Shown: one piece after another, positions 24,105 through 31,512 of the stretch
Position numbering within the stretch: the stretch's first letter is position 1
How the letters are laid out: each line of letters starts with the position of its first letter
Assembly (NCBI RefSeq): GCF_024172125.1
Contig: NZ_JAMZEA010000008.1
Span: 372,001-436,000 of the forward strand
Source: Actinomadura rupiterrae
GTDB taxonomy: Bacteria > Actinomycetota > Actinomycetes > Streptosporangiales > Streptosporangiaceae
DNA length: 64,000 bases
Reading direction: 5' to 3'
Notes under the pieces: model-generated
Told to the model about the DNA's origin: nothing
Databases searched by the model: none
What the model saw: only the letters and a program-made list of their open reading frames with translations
Translations under genes and position numbers: made by a program

Positions 24105-25784
24105 CTATGCCGCTTGCTGAGTTGCCGGAAGTTCTGGGGTGGCTTGTGCGAGCTGCTCGCGCCGCTTGACGCGTTCGTTGATCAGCAGCAGTAGGCGGTG
24201 TTCGAGGGACCGGACGTCGGCGTCACCGGGGCCCGCGCGTTCCCAGGCGTAGCCGGAACCGGTGTCGGTGTTGGTTGCCGGAATCCCTGCCTCGGCCAGG
24301 CGTGCAAGCACCCATGCCTTCCGGTCGGCTTTGTGGTCGGCGAGGGTCTTGCCGGACCACTTGCGGGAGACCAGGACCCGCCGGCCCCCGTAGCCGAGGT
24401 GCTCACGCTTGTGGGCTTTGCCCTTGCAGAACCCCGGGACCATGCCGCTACGCGGGTTCTTGGGCTGGACGCCGTAGCGGAGCCAGTTCGCGCAGGTCGG
24501 CGAGCACGGCTCATAGCGGAGAGCGTCGGCGAGGCGTTCGACGTGGGCTTTCTGCCGGTCGGTTTCGGGTTCGTGGCAGTCGGCGACGCTCTTGACCAGG
24601 TACTTGGTCAGGTAGCCGACGCAGCGCCGCGCATCCGGGGTGTCGGCCAACACACCCTGTGCGTCCACCTGACGGCCGAACCGGACCACGTGAAGGGGCT
24701 CGGCGTCGTAATCTTCGCCGATCGCGTCCAGGGCCTCATCCCAGGACGGCAGCGCCGCACCCGTATTCGGATCGAGGTAACCGCCCTGTCCGTCGTCTCC
24801 GGCCGACTCGTCCCAGACCGGAAGCCGGTCGTTGGGGTAGACGATCCGGTCGGTGGAGGGCCACCACACCTGGTGATAGGTCGCCGCCACCACCTGACGC
24901 AGTTCGCGACGTGAAATCGTCCCGCGGATCGCCATATGGAGGTGGGGGGCGAGGCGGCGTTGGGGTTCGACGGCGGCGAAGTACTGGACGTCGTAGCCGA
25001 CGAACCGGCGGAGGTTCTGCACGAACCGGTCGATCAGCTTCCCGAAGTGGATCGCATCGCGTGCGGCCCGCCGGTAGTCGTAGCCGTCCGGATCGACCGG
25101 CGTCCCATCGGAGTGCACGCGCCCGTAGGAGTCGAGGGTGAGCGTGAGGAAGATGGACGGCCGGAACGTCTTCCCGCCGGGTGCGGTGAAGGTCTTGCCC
25201 ACGGTCCGCGCGTCCACGGGACGGCGGGGAAGGTCGGGGGCGTCCTGTCGCCGCCGCGTGCTTCGCGTCCGCCGCGTGGGCTGGTCACCGGTCTTGAGCG
25301 TGCCTCGCACCCCAGCACGTTCGATCTCGACGTCCAGTTCGGCGAGCAGGCCATCCCAGAACTCGACCGGTTCCCCGTGCGCGCGTCCTTCGGCTTTGGC
25401 CCGGTCGCGTTCGGCTTGGGCTTGGGCGCGCAGTTCCATCAGGTTGCGCTGGTGTTCGGCCGGGTCTTCGCGCCGGATTTCCGGTTCGGTGTCCAGGTGC
25501 CAGCCTTGGGAGCACTGGACGGCTCGGAGCTTGCGCTTGCGTTCGGCGCACGAGGGGCAGACCGAGGCGAGGGTGTGTCCGCACGGCACGTAGACGACTT
25601 CCGACACTCCCGAGCGGAGATCGACCCGCCGCATGGGCACGGGGCGGATGCACACGCCGTGTTCCAGAGCGACGGCCTTGACCAAGTCGCGCGCGAGCGG
25701 CGGGTACACCTTCACTCGCCCGGTCTGCTCAGCCTGTTCGACGGGGCTGTCCGGGGCGTCGAGGGTGGGTTGGGTGAAGGTCAT
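24105..25784 (-). CDS. Rolling-circle replication initiator (RepSA-like)
   Basis: A 559-aa HUH-type initiator of the AICE RepSA family. An N-terminal zinc-binding cluster CGHTLASVCPSCAERK (68-83), beta strand IFLTLTLDSYG (211-221), metal-binding His-Leu-His (281-283 in LAPHLHMAIRG) and the nicking-tyrosine motif GYLTKYLVKS (Tyr391/Tyr395) are all visible. A charged, low-complexity insert lies at about 100-200. It would nick the element's double-strand origin after excision. The start ATG 25784 overlaps the preceding zinc-ribbon gene's stop (ATGA). Confidence 0.93.
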   Translation of the reverse strand: MTFTQPTLDAPDSPVEQAEQTGRVKVYPPLARDLVKAVALEHGVCIRPVPMRRVDLRSGVSEVVYVPCGHTLASVCPSCAERKRKLRAVQCSQGWHLDTEPEIRREDPAEHQRNLMELRAQAQAERDRAKAEGRAHGEPVEFWDGLLAELDVEIERAGVRGTLKTGDQPTRRTRSTRRRQDAPDLPRRPVDARTVGKTFTAPGGKTFRPSIFLTLTLDSYGRVHSDGTPVDPDGYDYRRAARDAIHFGKLIDRFVQNLRRFVGYDVQYFAAVEPQRRLAPHLHMAIRGTISRRELRQVVAATYHQVWWPSTDRIVYPNDRLPVWDESAGDDGQGGYLDPNTGAALPSWDEALDAIGEDYDAEPLHVVRFGRQVDAQGVLADTPDARRCVGYLTKYLVKSVADCHEPETDRQKAHVERLADALRYEPCSPTCANWLRYGVQPKNPRSGMVPGFCKGKAHKREHLGYGGRRVLVSRKWSGKTLADHKADRKAWVLARLAEAGIPATNTDTGSGYAWERAGPGDADVRSLEHRLLLLINERVKRREQLAQATPELPATQQAA

Positions 25785-25990
25785 GCGTCACCTCCCGTGG
25801 TGTTGGCCGGGTTGAGGGGCCGCAGCTCCACCAGGCGGCCATCGGCGAGCAGCACCAGGACCACCGCGTTGCAGGACTCGCAGGTCACCCGGTCGCCGTC
25901 CCGGTCGGGCCGGTAGGCCAGCCACGAGGGGTTCAGGCGAGCGCAGGACGGGCAGCGCACCGGGTCAAGCCAGTGACGAGGCGCGCTCAT
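25781..25990 (-). CDS. Small zinc-ribbon protein of the element
   Basis: A 69-aa protein with two CxxC pairs (CPSC at 13-16, CESC at 37-40) spaced as a zinc ribbon, and a hydrophobic strand AVVLVLLADGRLVEL. It overlaps rep and the transfer ATPase by 4 bases on either side, so it is translated with both. Similar tiny proteins occur between tra and rep in AICEs; role unknown. Confidence 0.8.
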   Translation of the reverse strand: MSAPRHWLDPVRCPSCARLNPSWLAYRPDRDGDRVTCESCNAVVLVLLADGRLVELRPLNPANTTGGDA

Positions 25991-27492
25991 GCCGCCGCTC
26001 CGGGGCCAAAGGTGCCGCCATCCTGGTCGTCGAAGTCGTCTCGTTCGTCGCGGGCCAGGGCGTAGGCGACCATGGCGCGGATGTCGTCGTCGGAGACGTA
26101 CGCGGCCCGGACGCGGACGGGATCGGGCACGGTCTCCAGCCGGACGAACCCGACGCCCGCGCCGATCTCGGGGACCGAGGAGATCTCATCGGCGTATGCG
26201 CCACGGTCCCGCGCCCCGTCCCCAAGGATCATGTCCACCTGGTCGGACTCGTCCAGCCGGAGCGCCATCCGGTCGGGAAACAGGTTGCGCAGGTTGTTGA
26301 CCTCTTTGCGGGCGTCCTGTTGTGCACCGAGCAGCCCGTAGCCGACCGATCGGCCCTGGGAGGCGAGGATGGCCAGCGCGGACTCGGCACGCTTGCGAAG
26401 CTCCCGCTCTGGGCAGTAGGCCGTCAGGAACGCCAGCTCATCCACGATGATCAGCCGGAACGGGTGCCGGCCGCTCGGGGTGAACGACCGCACAGCCCCA
26501 CCGAACTCGGCCGCGCGGGCGTTCATGTCCTCGGCCGCCGCCTCCAGCAGCTCGACCATCCCGCCCTTGGGATCGTCGGAGTACCGGCCGTACCGCTCGA
26601 AGAGCTGCCGTCCAAAGCTCAGTTCCATGCGCTTGGGATCGATGGCCCACACTTCGACCAGTCCGGCGACCATCAGCGACAGCAGCGCCCGCACCACTGA
26701 CCAGATCACCGAGCCCTTGCCTGAACCGGTCGCGCCCGCGACCAGGACGTGTGTCCCCTGGACGCGCAGCCGCCACGGGGAGCCGTCCTCACACCGCCCG
26801 ATCTCCAGCCCGCCGAGATCGACGGCCGCAGCGGCGGGGATCGGCAGCGCGGGAATCGGGGTGGCGAGAACGTCTTTGCGGACGAACTCCAGCCAGACCC
26901 GCCCCGGACGGCCGCCGTGACGGACACGGACCAGGGACGAGCCGAAGCCATGCGCGAGGTTGGCCGTGACCCGCTCCCAGGCGTCCGGAGCCTGCCCTTT
27001 GAGCATCTGGACCAGCACCCGGTCAGCGGACGGACCACACTGCACACGCTTGATCGACGGAAGGTACTCGCGCCCTTTGTGGACGCGGGACAGCCCGGAC
27101 CCGACGATCACCGGTTGCCAGTCGCGCCGGTAGATCCGAAAGTGCCGCCACTTGGCACGAGCCGGGTAGCCGACCCAGTGGAGGAACGAGGGACGGTCCC
27201 AGGCCGCCCACCCGGCCAGAGCGGCACCGGCGAGCAGTACCAAGACGACCGGCAGGACCCAGCCGTACCGGTAGGCGAGCCATCCGAGCCCGGTCAGAGC
27301 CGAGAGCGGGAGGGCGTTGCGGACGGTGAACACGGTCAGCCGGACGAGGAAGCGGACGAGGTTGACCAGCAGCACCAGGCCCTCTGGCATGTGCCAGACC
27401 GGCGGAGCCCACTTGGGGCCCGCGAACGGGTCGGTGGACGCTTCGACGGCGACGTTCTCGCCCGGACCGAGCTTGCGGAACTCCCATGCCAT
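25987..27492 (-). CDS. FtsK/SpoIIIE-like conjugal DNA translocase (TraSA/TraB type)
   Basis: A 501-aa membrane-anchored ATPase that pumps double-stranded DNA between hyphae in AICE transfer. Two hydrophobic segments (about 38-60 and 65-98) precede the motor. Walker A is GATGSGKGS (253-261), Walker B FRLIIVDELAF, and the sensor region reads ASQGRSVGYGLLGAQQDARKE. The last residues ADEISSVPEIGAGVGFVRLE resemble TraB motor ends. Overlaps the zinc-ribbon gene by 4 bases. Confidence 0.93.
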   Translation of the reverse strand: MAWEFRKLGPGENVAVEASTDPFAGPKWAPPVWHMPEGLVLLVNLVRFLVRLTVFTVRNALPLSALTGLGWLAYRYGWVLPVVLVLLAGAALAGWAAWDRPSFLHWVGYPARAKWRHFRIYRRDWQPVIVGSGLSRVHKGREYLPSIKRVQCGPSADRVLVQMLKGQAPDAWERVTANLAHGFGSSLVRVRHGGRPGRVWLEFVRKDVLATPIPALPIPAAAAVDLGGLEIGRCEDGSPWRLRVQGTHVLVAGATGSGKGSVIWSVVRALLSLMVAGLVEVWAIDPKRMELSFGRQLFERYGRYSDDPKGGMVELLEAAAEDMNARAAEFGGAVRSFTPSGRHPFRLIIVDELAFLTAYCPERELRKRAESALAILASQGRSVGYGLLGAQQDARKEVNNLRNLFPDRMALRLDESDQVDMILGDGARDRGAYADEISSVPEIGAGVGFVRLETVPDPVRVRAAYVSDDDIRAMVAYALARDERDDFDDQDGGTFGPGAAA

Positions 27493-27618
27493 GATGAGGT
27501 CACCCCTTCGGGATTCGTGGACTTTGCGCAGGTAGAGGAAGCGAGCGAGAGGGGAAGGGGCGGCGGGAAGGTTGCAGCTTCACGCCGCCCCGCCCTCACC
27601 TCGCGCGAACTCGCTAGT

Positions 27619-27888
27619 TCAGGTGACCCGGGTGAACGCGCCCGGGATCGACGGCGGTCCGGGGAACCAGACCGGGACGATCAGCACCGGACAGGCCCCG
27701 ACCTTCGCGGCGGCCTCGGCCGACTCGGCAGCCAGCGCGCACGGTTCACAGGAGGCCCGGCCGCAGTGACGGCCCATGGTGTGGCACCAGCGCACCGCCC
27801 GCCGCGACTCCAGCCACTCACCCAGCAGCGCCAGCGCGCCCATGACGCCCACGGCCATCAGCACCAGCCCCAGCAGCGCCAGCGCCAT
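27619..27888 (-). CDS. Small cysteine-containing membrane protein (Spd-like position)
   Basis: An 89-aa protein. ATG at 27888 is chosen because it forms a one-base TGATG overlap with the upstream gene, like its neighbours; a GTG 12 bases earlier is possible. One N-terminal helix (ALALLGLVLMAVGVMGALALLG) is followed by CHTMGRHCGRASCEPCALA, with four cysteines and two histidines, possibly metal-binding. Position next to the transfer ATPase resembles spread (Spd) genes, but I cannot assign a function. Confidence 0.72.
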   Translation of the reverse strand: MALALLGLVLMAVGVMGALALLGEWLESRRAVRWCHTMGRHCGRASCEPCALAAESAEAAAKVGACPVLIVPVWFPGPPSIPGAFTRVT

Positions 27889-28217
27889 CACGCCGCACAC
27901 TCCGAGGTGTCCGCGCCGGAGGAGTCGTCAGACCCGGAGTCGGCGGTGTGCTCGGCGTGGAGCTGTTCGAGCTTGGCCGCGTAGGCGGCGAATGCCTCGG
28001 CCAACTCCCGCGCGGTGTGCACGTCCGCCGCCGTGACCAGCTCCCAGTCAGCGGGGGTGAAGGCGACGCTCACGCCCTCCTGCGTCACCGCCACCTGCGC
28101 CGCATCGCCCTGGAGACAGGCCAGCACCGACACCGACTCACCGCCGCGCAGGACCACCCCGATCCGGGGGGACTCGCCCGGCTCGATCGCGATCGTGGTG
28201 TAGGAGTACTCACCCAT
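27888..28217 (-). CDS. Small element protein, unknown
   Basis: A 109-aa acidic protein: a beta-rich first half (YSYTTIAIEPGESPRIGVVLRGG) and a helical second half (DVHTARELAEAFAAYAAKLEQLH), ending in a Ser/Asp-rich tail. The next gene upstream (28217-28495) has the same architecture, including xEFARTLAEQASAYATEVE, so the two are probably paralogues. Coupled to both neighbours by one-base stop/start overlaps. Confidence 0.75.
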   Translation of the reverse strand: MGEYSYTTIAIEPGESPRIGVVLRGGESVSVLACLQGDAAQVAVTQEGVSVAFTPADWELVTAADVHTARELAEAFAAYAAKLEQLHAEHTADSGSDDSSGADTSECAA

Positions 28218-28495
28218 CAGGCCGCCCGCCCCTTCCGCGCCGCGTGCGTGGTGCGGCCGGACGCCTTGTAGGCCCGCTCGACCTCGGTCGCGTAGGCGCT
28301 CGCCTGCTCGGCCAGGGTCCGGGCGAACTCCACGTCCTCGGCCCGCAGCCGCTCCGGGAGCGTGAGCGTCACCAGGACGCGCCCCGCGATGATCGAGAAC
28401 AGCGGCGTCCGCGCCCGGAAGGACCGGAACTCGCTGGTGGCGTTCGCGTCCACCGGCAGCGTGAGCGCGCCCATGCGCCCCTTGCCCGCCCCCAT
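28217..28495 (-). CDS. Small element protein, paralogue of its neighbour
   Basis: A 92-aa protein beginning MGAGKGRMGALTLPVDANA. A strand-rich part (LFSIIAGRVLVTLTLPERL) is followed by a helix DVEFARTLAEQASAYATEVERAY. Compare the downstream protein's DVHTARELAEAFAAYAAKLEQ. The ATG at 28493-28495 overlaps the upstream stop by one base, which fixes the start. Function unknown. Confidence 0.75.
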   Translation of the reverse strand: MGAGKGRMGALTLPVDANATSEFRSFRARTPLFSIIAGRVLVTLTLPERLRAEDVEFARTLAEQASAYATEVERAYKASGRTTHAARKGRAA

Positions 28496-28914
28496 CAGGC
28501 CGCGTCCTTGGTCGCCGCAGCCGGACGGCTCTTCACGCCACCGGGGACGTTGGCCGGAGCACGCACTCCGCGCGCCCGCCACGAGTAGGCGATCCGGGGA
28601 CGCGACCCCGAGTCGTCCAACCACGGCGTGACGGTCAGCCCCTCGAACTCGCACGGGCGGAACGGCCCCATCACCGGCTCGGGCACCACCGGGCACACCT
28701 CGGCGGAGATCTTCACCCGGATCGCGCTGTTCTTGTGGTTGGCCTCGGGGTCGGCGTCGTACACGTCCACCACCCACACCGGGAGCCCGTTCTCCTTGTC
28801 GATCTCCTGCCGCTTGGTGTCGAAGTTCTCCAGCGGCTCGGCCGCCGCCGTGGCGAAAACCCCGTACGGGAACACCTCACCGAAGTTCACCGGAATCCGT
28901 CCCAGAACCGCCAT
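28495..28914 (-). CDS. Element protein, possibly Pra-like
   Basis: A 139-aa protein, first gene after the operator region. Features: NFGEVFPYGVFATAAAEPL, FDTKRQEIDKENGLPVWVVDV, and a conserved-looking FRPCEFEGLTVTPWL then IAYSWRARGVRAP. This pattern resembles small AICE proteins often labelled replication activators (Pra), but that is from memory and not verified. Likely the first gene of the transfer/replication operon that runs to int. Confidence 0.7.
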   Translation of the reverse strand: MAVLGRIPVNFGEVFPYGVFATAAAEPLENFDTKRQEIDKENGLPVWVVDVYDADPEANHKNSAIRVKISAEVCPVVPEPVMGPFRPCEFEGLTVTPWLDDSGSRPRIAYSWRARGVRAPANVPGGVKSRPAAATKDAA

Positions 28915-28933
28915 GCGCCATCTCCTTCGTCCG

Positions 28934-28996
28934 CTTGACCTCTTGTCCGGTCAAGCTGATACCTAGAGAATACCCCGTCCACTCGTCCGGACAAGT
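28934..28996 (-). promoter_or_regulatory. Promoter of the transfer operon with two repressor operators
   Basis: Two related palindromes: cttgtccggtcaag (28942-28955, also inside a wider cttgacc/ggtcaag pair 28934-28955) and actcgtccggacaagt (28981-28996), 39 bases apart. Leftward, TTGTCC (28989-28994) and TATTCT (28967-28972) are spaced 16 bases and could be -35 and -10; the -35 lies in the second palindrome. This geometry suits repression by the adjacent GntR protein. Confidence 0.65.
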
Positions 28997-29005
28997 GCAT
29001 GAGCG

Positions 29006-29021
29006 TGTGACGTGAGTCACA
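29006..29021. promoter_or_regulatory. CRP-like site
   Basis: TGTGACGTGAGTCACA matches the Crp/Fnr consensus TGTGA-N6-TCACA exactly. It lies 10 bases from the outer repressor operator, upstream of the transfer operon promoter and just behind gntR. Confidence 0.5.
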
Positions 29022-29034
29022 TTAGCTGGACGAA

Positions 29035-29760
29035 TCAGTTCGGCACGCTGTAACGGTCTTCCAACTCGTGCAGGTGGCCAGGTAGCAGCACTTCAATCCC
29101 GAACCGCGAGGCGTCGGCCGCGTCCCGCGCCGAGGCCGTCAGCGCCAACACTGCGTCAGTGGGCTTCAGGTCCAGCAACTCGGCCTCATCAGGCCGGGGG
29201 TGCCGCGCGGTGAGCTGCTCGACGATGTGATCAATACGCAGGTCCTTGACCGTGCGCAGATGCTCCCGGATGCCCGCCGTGATCGGCCGGTCCGAGTCCA
29301 GGTCGGTCCCGTAGGCGAGTGCAGGCGGGAACCAGCACGTCACCAGCTCCGACGGGATGCCTTCCACCATGTTGACCCAGCGCCGCCGGATCATCTGCTC
29401 ACCCCGGTCCACGCCCATCAACGCAGCCACACCAGGGGAGACCTTGGCCAGGCCGACCGCGACCGGACGCGCCGTCTCCGGTCGGTCCAGCACCGCAAGA
29501 CCCGGACGGCTGGCTTCCTCGCGCGTGACCGGACGGCCCCGCACGAACGACCCGCGCCCATGCTCCCGGGTGATCCAACCGTCCTTCTTCAGCAGCTCCA
29601 GCGCCCGCACCACGGTCGTACGGCCGACCGCGAACTCACGCACCAACTGAGACTCAGAAGGCAGCGCAGCGCCAGGCGCGTACTCGCCGTCCTCGATGCG
29701 ACGGCGCAGCTCCAGCACCACCCGGGCATACTTCGGAGGCTCGAATTCCAAACTCGACAT
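29035..29760 (-). CDS. GntR/HutC-type repressor (KorSA-like)
   Basis: A 241-aa regulator. An N-terminal winged helix (PPKYARVVLELRRRIEDGEY, then LPSESQLVREFAVGRTTVVRALELLKKDG) and a C-terminal UTRA ligand domain are typical of HutC-type regulators, which include KorSA, the repressor of pSAM2 transfer and replication genes. ATG at 29758-29760 is chosen because AGGTGG lies 5 bases before it. It is followed by the two-operator promoter at 28934-28996, which it probably represses. Confidence 0.88.
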   Translation of the reverse strand: MSSLEFEPPKYARVVLELRRRIEDGEYAPGAALPSESQLVREFAVGRTTVVRALELLKKDGWITREHGRGSFVRGRPVTREEASRPGLAVLDRPETARPVAVGLAKVSPGVAALMGVDRGEQMIRRRWVNMVEGIPSELVTCWFPPALAYGTDLDSDRPITAGIREHLRTVKDLRIDHIVEQLTARHPRPDEAELLDLKPTDAVLALTASARDAADASRFGIEVLLPGHLHELEDRYSVPN

Positions 29761-29901
29761 GTTGACCACCTGACGACTCTGCCACTTGAGCGAACGACCG
29801 CTCTACCGGGCAGCCTAGTCGTCCGCCGAGCCGCAGGTCACGCCCACAGCACGCCAAGACGGCCAACACATCGAGTTTCGCCACGCCGACGCAGGCGCAG
29901 A

Positions 29902-30384
29902 TTAGAGAGTCTTCTCGGCCGGACGTCCGGCTGTGCCATCGATGATCTCGACCCGATCGAGTTCGGATTGGGCATGGCTCAGGAGCATGTGAGCACCGCC
30001 GAGGGTGTCACGGCAGGACGACAGGTTCACCATGGCCTGATCCAGGGCATGCAGCTTCGCCCGTGCCTGGGCGGCGTTCGCGTCGTCCCACACCGGCCCA
30101 TCCGAGACGGTGGCGTGATGGATGGCGTTCAGGCTCTCTCCGGCGTCCCAGAGCAGCCCCAGAAGCTGATCGAAGATGTCGAACAACCAGGAGAGCAACT
30201 CATTGGTCTGCTCCACCGGCAGCGTGCCGGACGCCGACACCGCTTTGCGGAACAGGTCCGCCGTTTCGGTCATGGCCTCGGCCAACACCAGCGCCGCAGC
30301 CCCCGGCTTCCCGTCCTCAGACCCGCCGGCCAACTCGTCTAACCGAGCCTCGGGCAGCCCCTCGCGCTCCGGCTCACTGGTCAT
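29902..30384 (-). CDS. Helical element protein, unknown
   Basis: A 160-aa protein starting MTSEPEREGLPEARLDEL. Almost entirely alpha-helical, with a central amphipathic stretch (NELLSWLFDIFDQLLGLLWDAGESLNAIHH) and no cysteines in its first half. Overlaps the upstream gene by 11 bases. I do not recognise it. Confidence 0.72.
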   Translation of the reverse strand: MTSEPEREGLPEARLDELAGGSEDGKPGAAALVLAEAMTETADLFRKAVSASGTLPVEQTNELLSWLFDIFDQLLGLLWDAGESLNAIHHATVSDGPVWDDANAAQARAKLHALDQAMVNLSSCRDTLGGAHMLLSHAQSELDRVEIIDGTAGRPAEKTL

Positions 30385-30706
30385 GTGCGCCTCGTGACCC
30401 CGTGTTCGGCCACGGCCAGCCGTCCGCCTGAACCACCGCATCACGCAACTCCCGAGGGCTGATCGCTTCCACCAGGCGCGACCCACCACCCACACGGACC
30501 ATCGCCCACCACGAACGCGTCTTCTCGCCGTACCAAGCCATCTCCACCCGGCACCCGAACTCGGACTCAATCGCCCGCGTCACCGGCCCGGCATCCAACC
30601 CCGCCGGAAGCTCCACCCGACCGGCCGAACCACCAGCAGCGACCGGTAGGCGTCCCGCGGCTTCACCACCCCGACCATCCACCCAGCCCGCGAACCCGCC
30701 GCCCAT
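30374..30706 (-). CDS. Small element protein, unknown
   Basis: A 110-aa protein. ATG at 30704-30706 forms a one-base overlap (TGATG) with the upstream stop. A Gly-rich N-terminus precedes a compact domain, VTRAIESEFGCRVEMAWYGE then WWAMVRVGGGSRLVEAISPRELRDAV, which looks like a small alpha-beta fold. Function unknown. Confidence 0.7.
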   Translation of the reverse strand: MGGGFAGWVDGRGGEAAGRLPVAAGGSAGRVELPAGLDAGPVTRAIESEFGCRVEMAWYGEKTRSWWAMVRVGGGSRLVEAISPRELRDAVVQADGWPWPNTGSRGAHDQ

Positions 30707-31104
30707 CACGACACCCCGGCGTCAGCGAACGGCACCGCCAACACCCGCGCGATTGCCTCGGCCGCTCGCGCCGCATCCTTGGCCGGACACAACGGCTCCA
30801 GCTCCACCAGCGGCGAACCATCAGAGTCGTCTCCCACCGGACGCGGCACCGACCAGGCCCACCACCACCAGAGTTCACGGTCAGGCCAGTCCGGACGGCA
30901 CCACACCTCCTGACTCAGACCAGGAGAGGCGGCAGTGCCCACCGGGTCGTCAGGGGCAGGCTCACCGGCCGGGTTCCGCGCCCACACCGCGCCGTGCCCC
31001 CGCACCTTCGCCACCAGGCCCCGCGCGGCCAGCTCCACCACCAGCGCACGCGCCGCAGGAGCCCACACCGACGCCTCAGCCTCGCTCAACGGCTGCTCAC
31101 CCAC
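30706..31104 (-). CDS. Tryptophan-rich element protein, possible winged helix
   Basis: A 132-aa protein from GTG at 31104 behind aaggggg. VWAPAARALVVELAARGLVAKVRGHGAVWARNP looks like a winged-helix reading head; then WPDRELWWWWAWSVPRP and a C-terminal helix AKDAARAAEAIARVLAVPF. It shares the WWW(A/M)V style with its neighbour at 30374. Function not known. Confidence 0.68.
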   Translation of the reverse strand: MGEQPLSEAEASVWAPAARALVVELAARGLVAKVRGHGAVWARNPAGEPAPDDPVGTAASPGLSQEVWCRPDWPDRELWWWWAWSVPRPVGDDSDGSPLVELEPLCPAKDAARAAEAIARVLAVPFADAGVS

Positions 31105-31230
31105 CGCCTACCCCCTTCCCAGGGTTGGAAGCGGGACCGGTGAACCGGGGACATGACCCGAGAGGCGACACCACCCCGTGGAAAGGAGGCACCGCAGCCA
31201 CCCACACCAGAACACCGGCCCCGCAGCTCA

Positions 31231-31398
31231 TCAGGCCGCCCGCTCGACTTTCGCCGACGAGCACCAGGAGCACGGCCGCCGCTCAGGCTTGGGGCCGACG
31301 CCCCGGCCCGAGTTCCGGACCAGGACCAGACGACGCAGAGAAACCAGCTTCCAGCCCCGCCCGTCGCACTCGGCGCACTCGCGCATCCCGTCCGCCAT
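31231..31398 (-). CDS. Tiny double-CxxC zinc-finger protein
   Basis: A 55-aa protein: MADGMRECAECDGRGWKLV ... RPCSWCSSAKVERAA. CAECDGRG is a DnaJ-type CxxCxGxG motif and CSWC completes a four-cysteine site. ATG at 31396-31398; stop TGA at 31231-31233. It lies at the head of the leftward gene set, divergent from the XRE regulator. Such proteins are common in actinomycete elements and may bind zinc; target unknown. Confidence 0.72.
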   Translation of the reverse strand: MADGMRECAECDGRGWKLVSLRRLVLVRNSGRGVGPKPERRPCSWCSSAKVERAA

Positions 31399-31473
31399 GA
31401 ACACTCAGCCTCCGCGCTGACTTGATCACCATGTGATGTGGTCACCCATCGTGAGCCAGCGACTTCCCGGAAC

Positions 31474-31505
31474 CGATATGCAGCGGATATATGCACGGCG
31501 TATCG
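31474..31505. promoter_or_regulatory. Candidate operator before the XRE gene
   Basis: cgatatgc (31474-31481) and gcgtatcg (31498-31505) form an imperfect inverted repeat around ggatatatgc. It lies in the 114-base divergent spacer, ending 7 bases before the XRE start, so it could serve as autoregulatory operator and leaderless promoter. Confidence 0.4.
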
Positions 31506-31512
31506 TCGGGCT

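Noticed and set aside
29654..29884. Leftward 76-codon frame overlapping gntR
   Set aside because: It is out of frame with the well-supported GntR gene and covers its start and promoter; no motif.
31153..31425. Rightward frame MTREATPPRGKEAPQ
   Set aside because: Pro/Arg-rich shadow of the leftward zinc-finger gene at 31231-31398, which has a clear double-CxxC motif.
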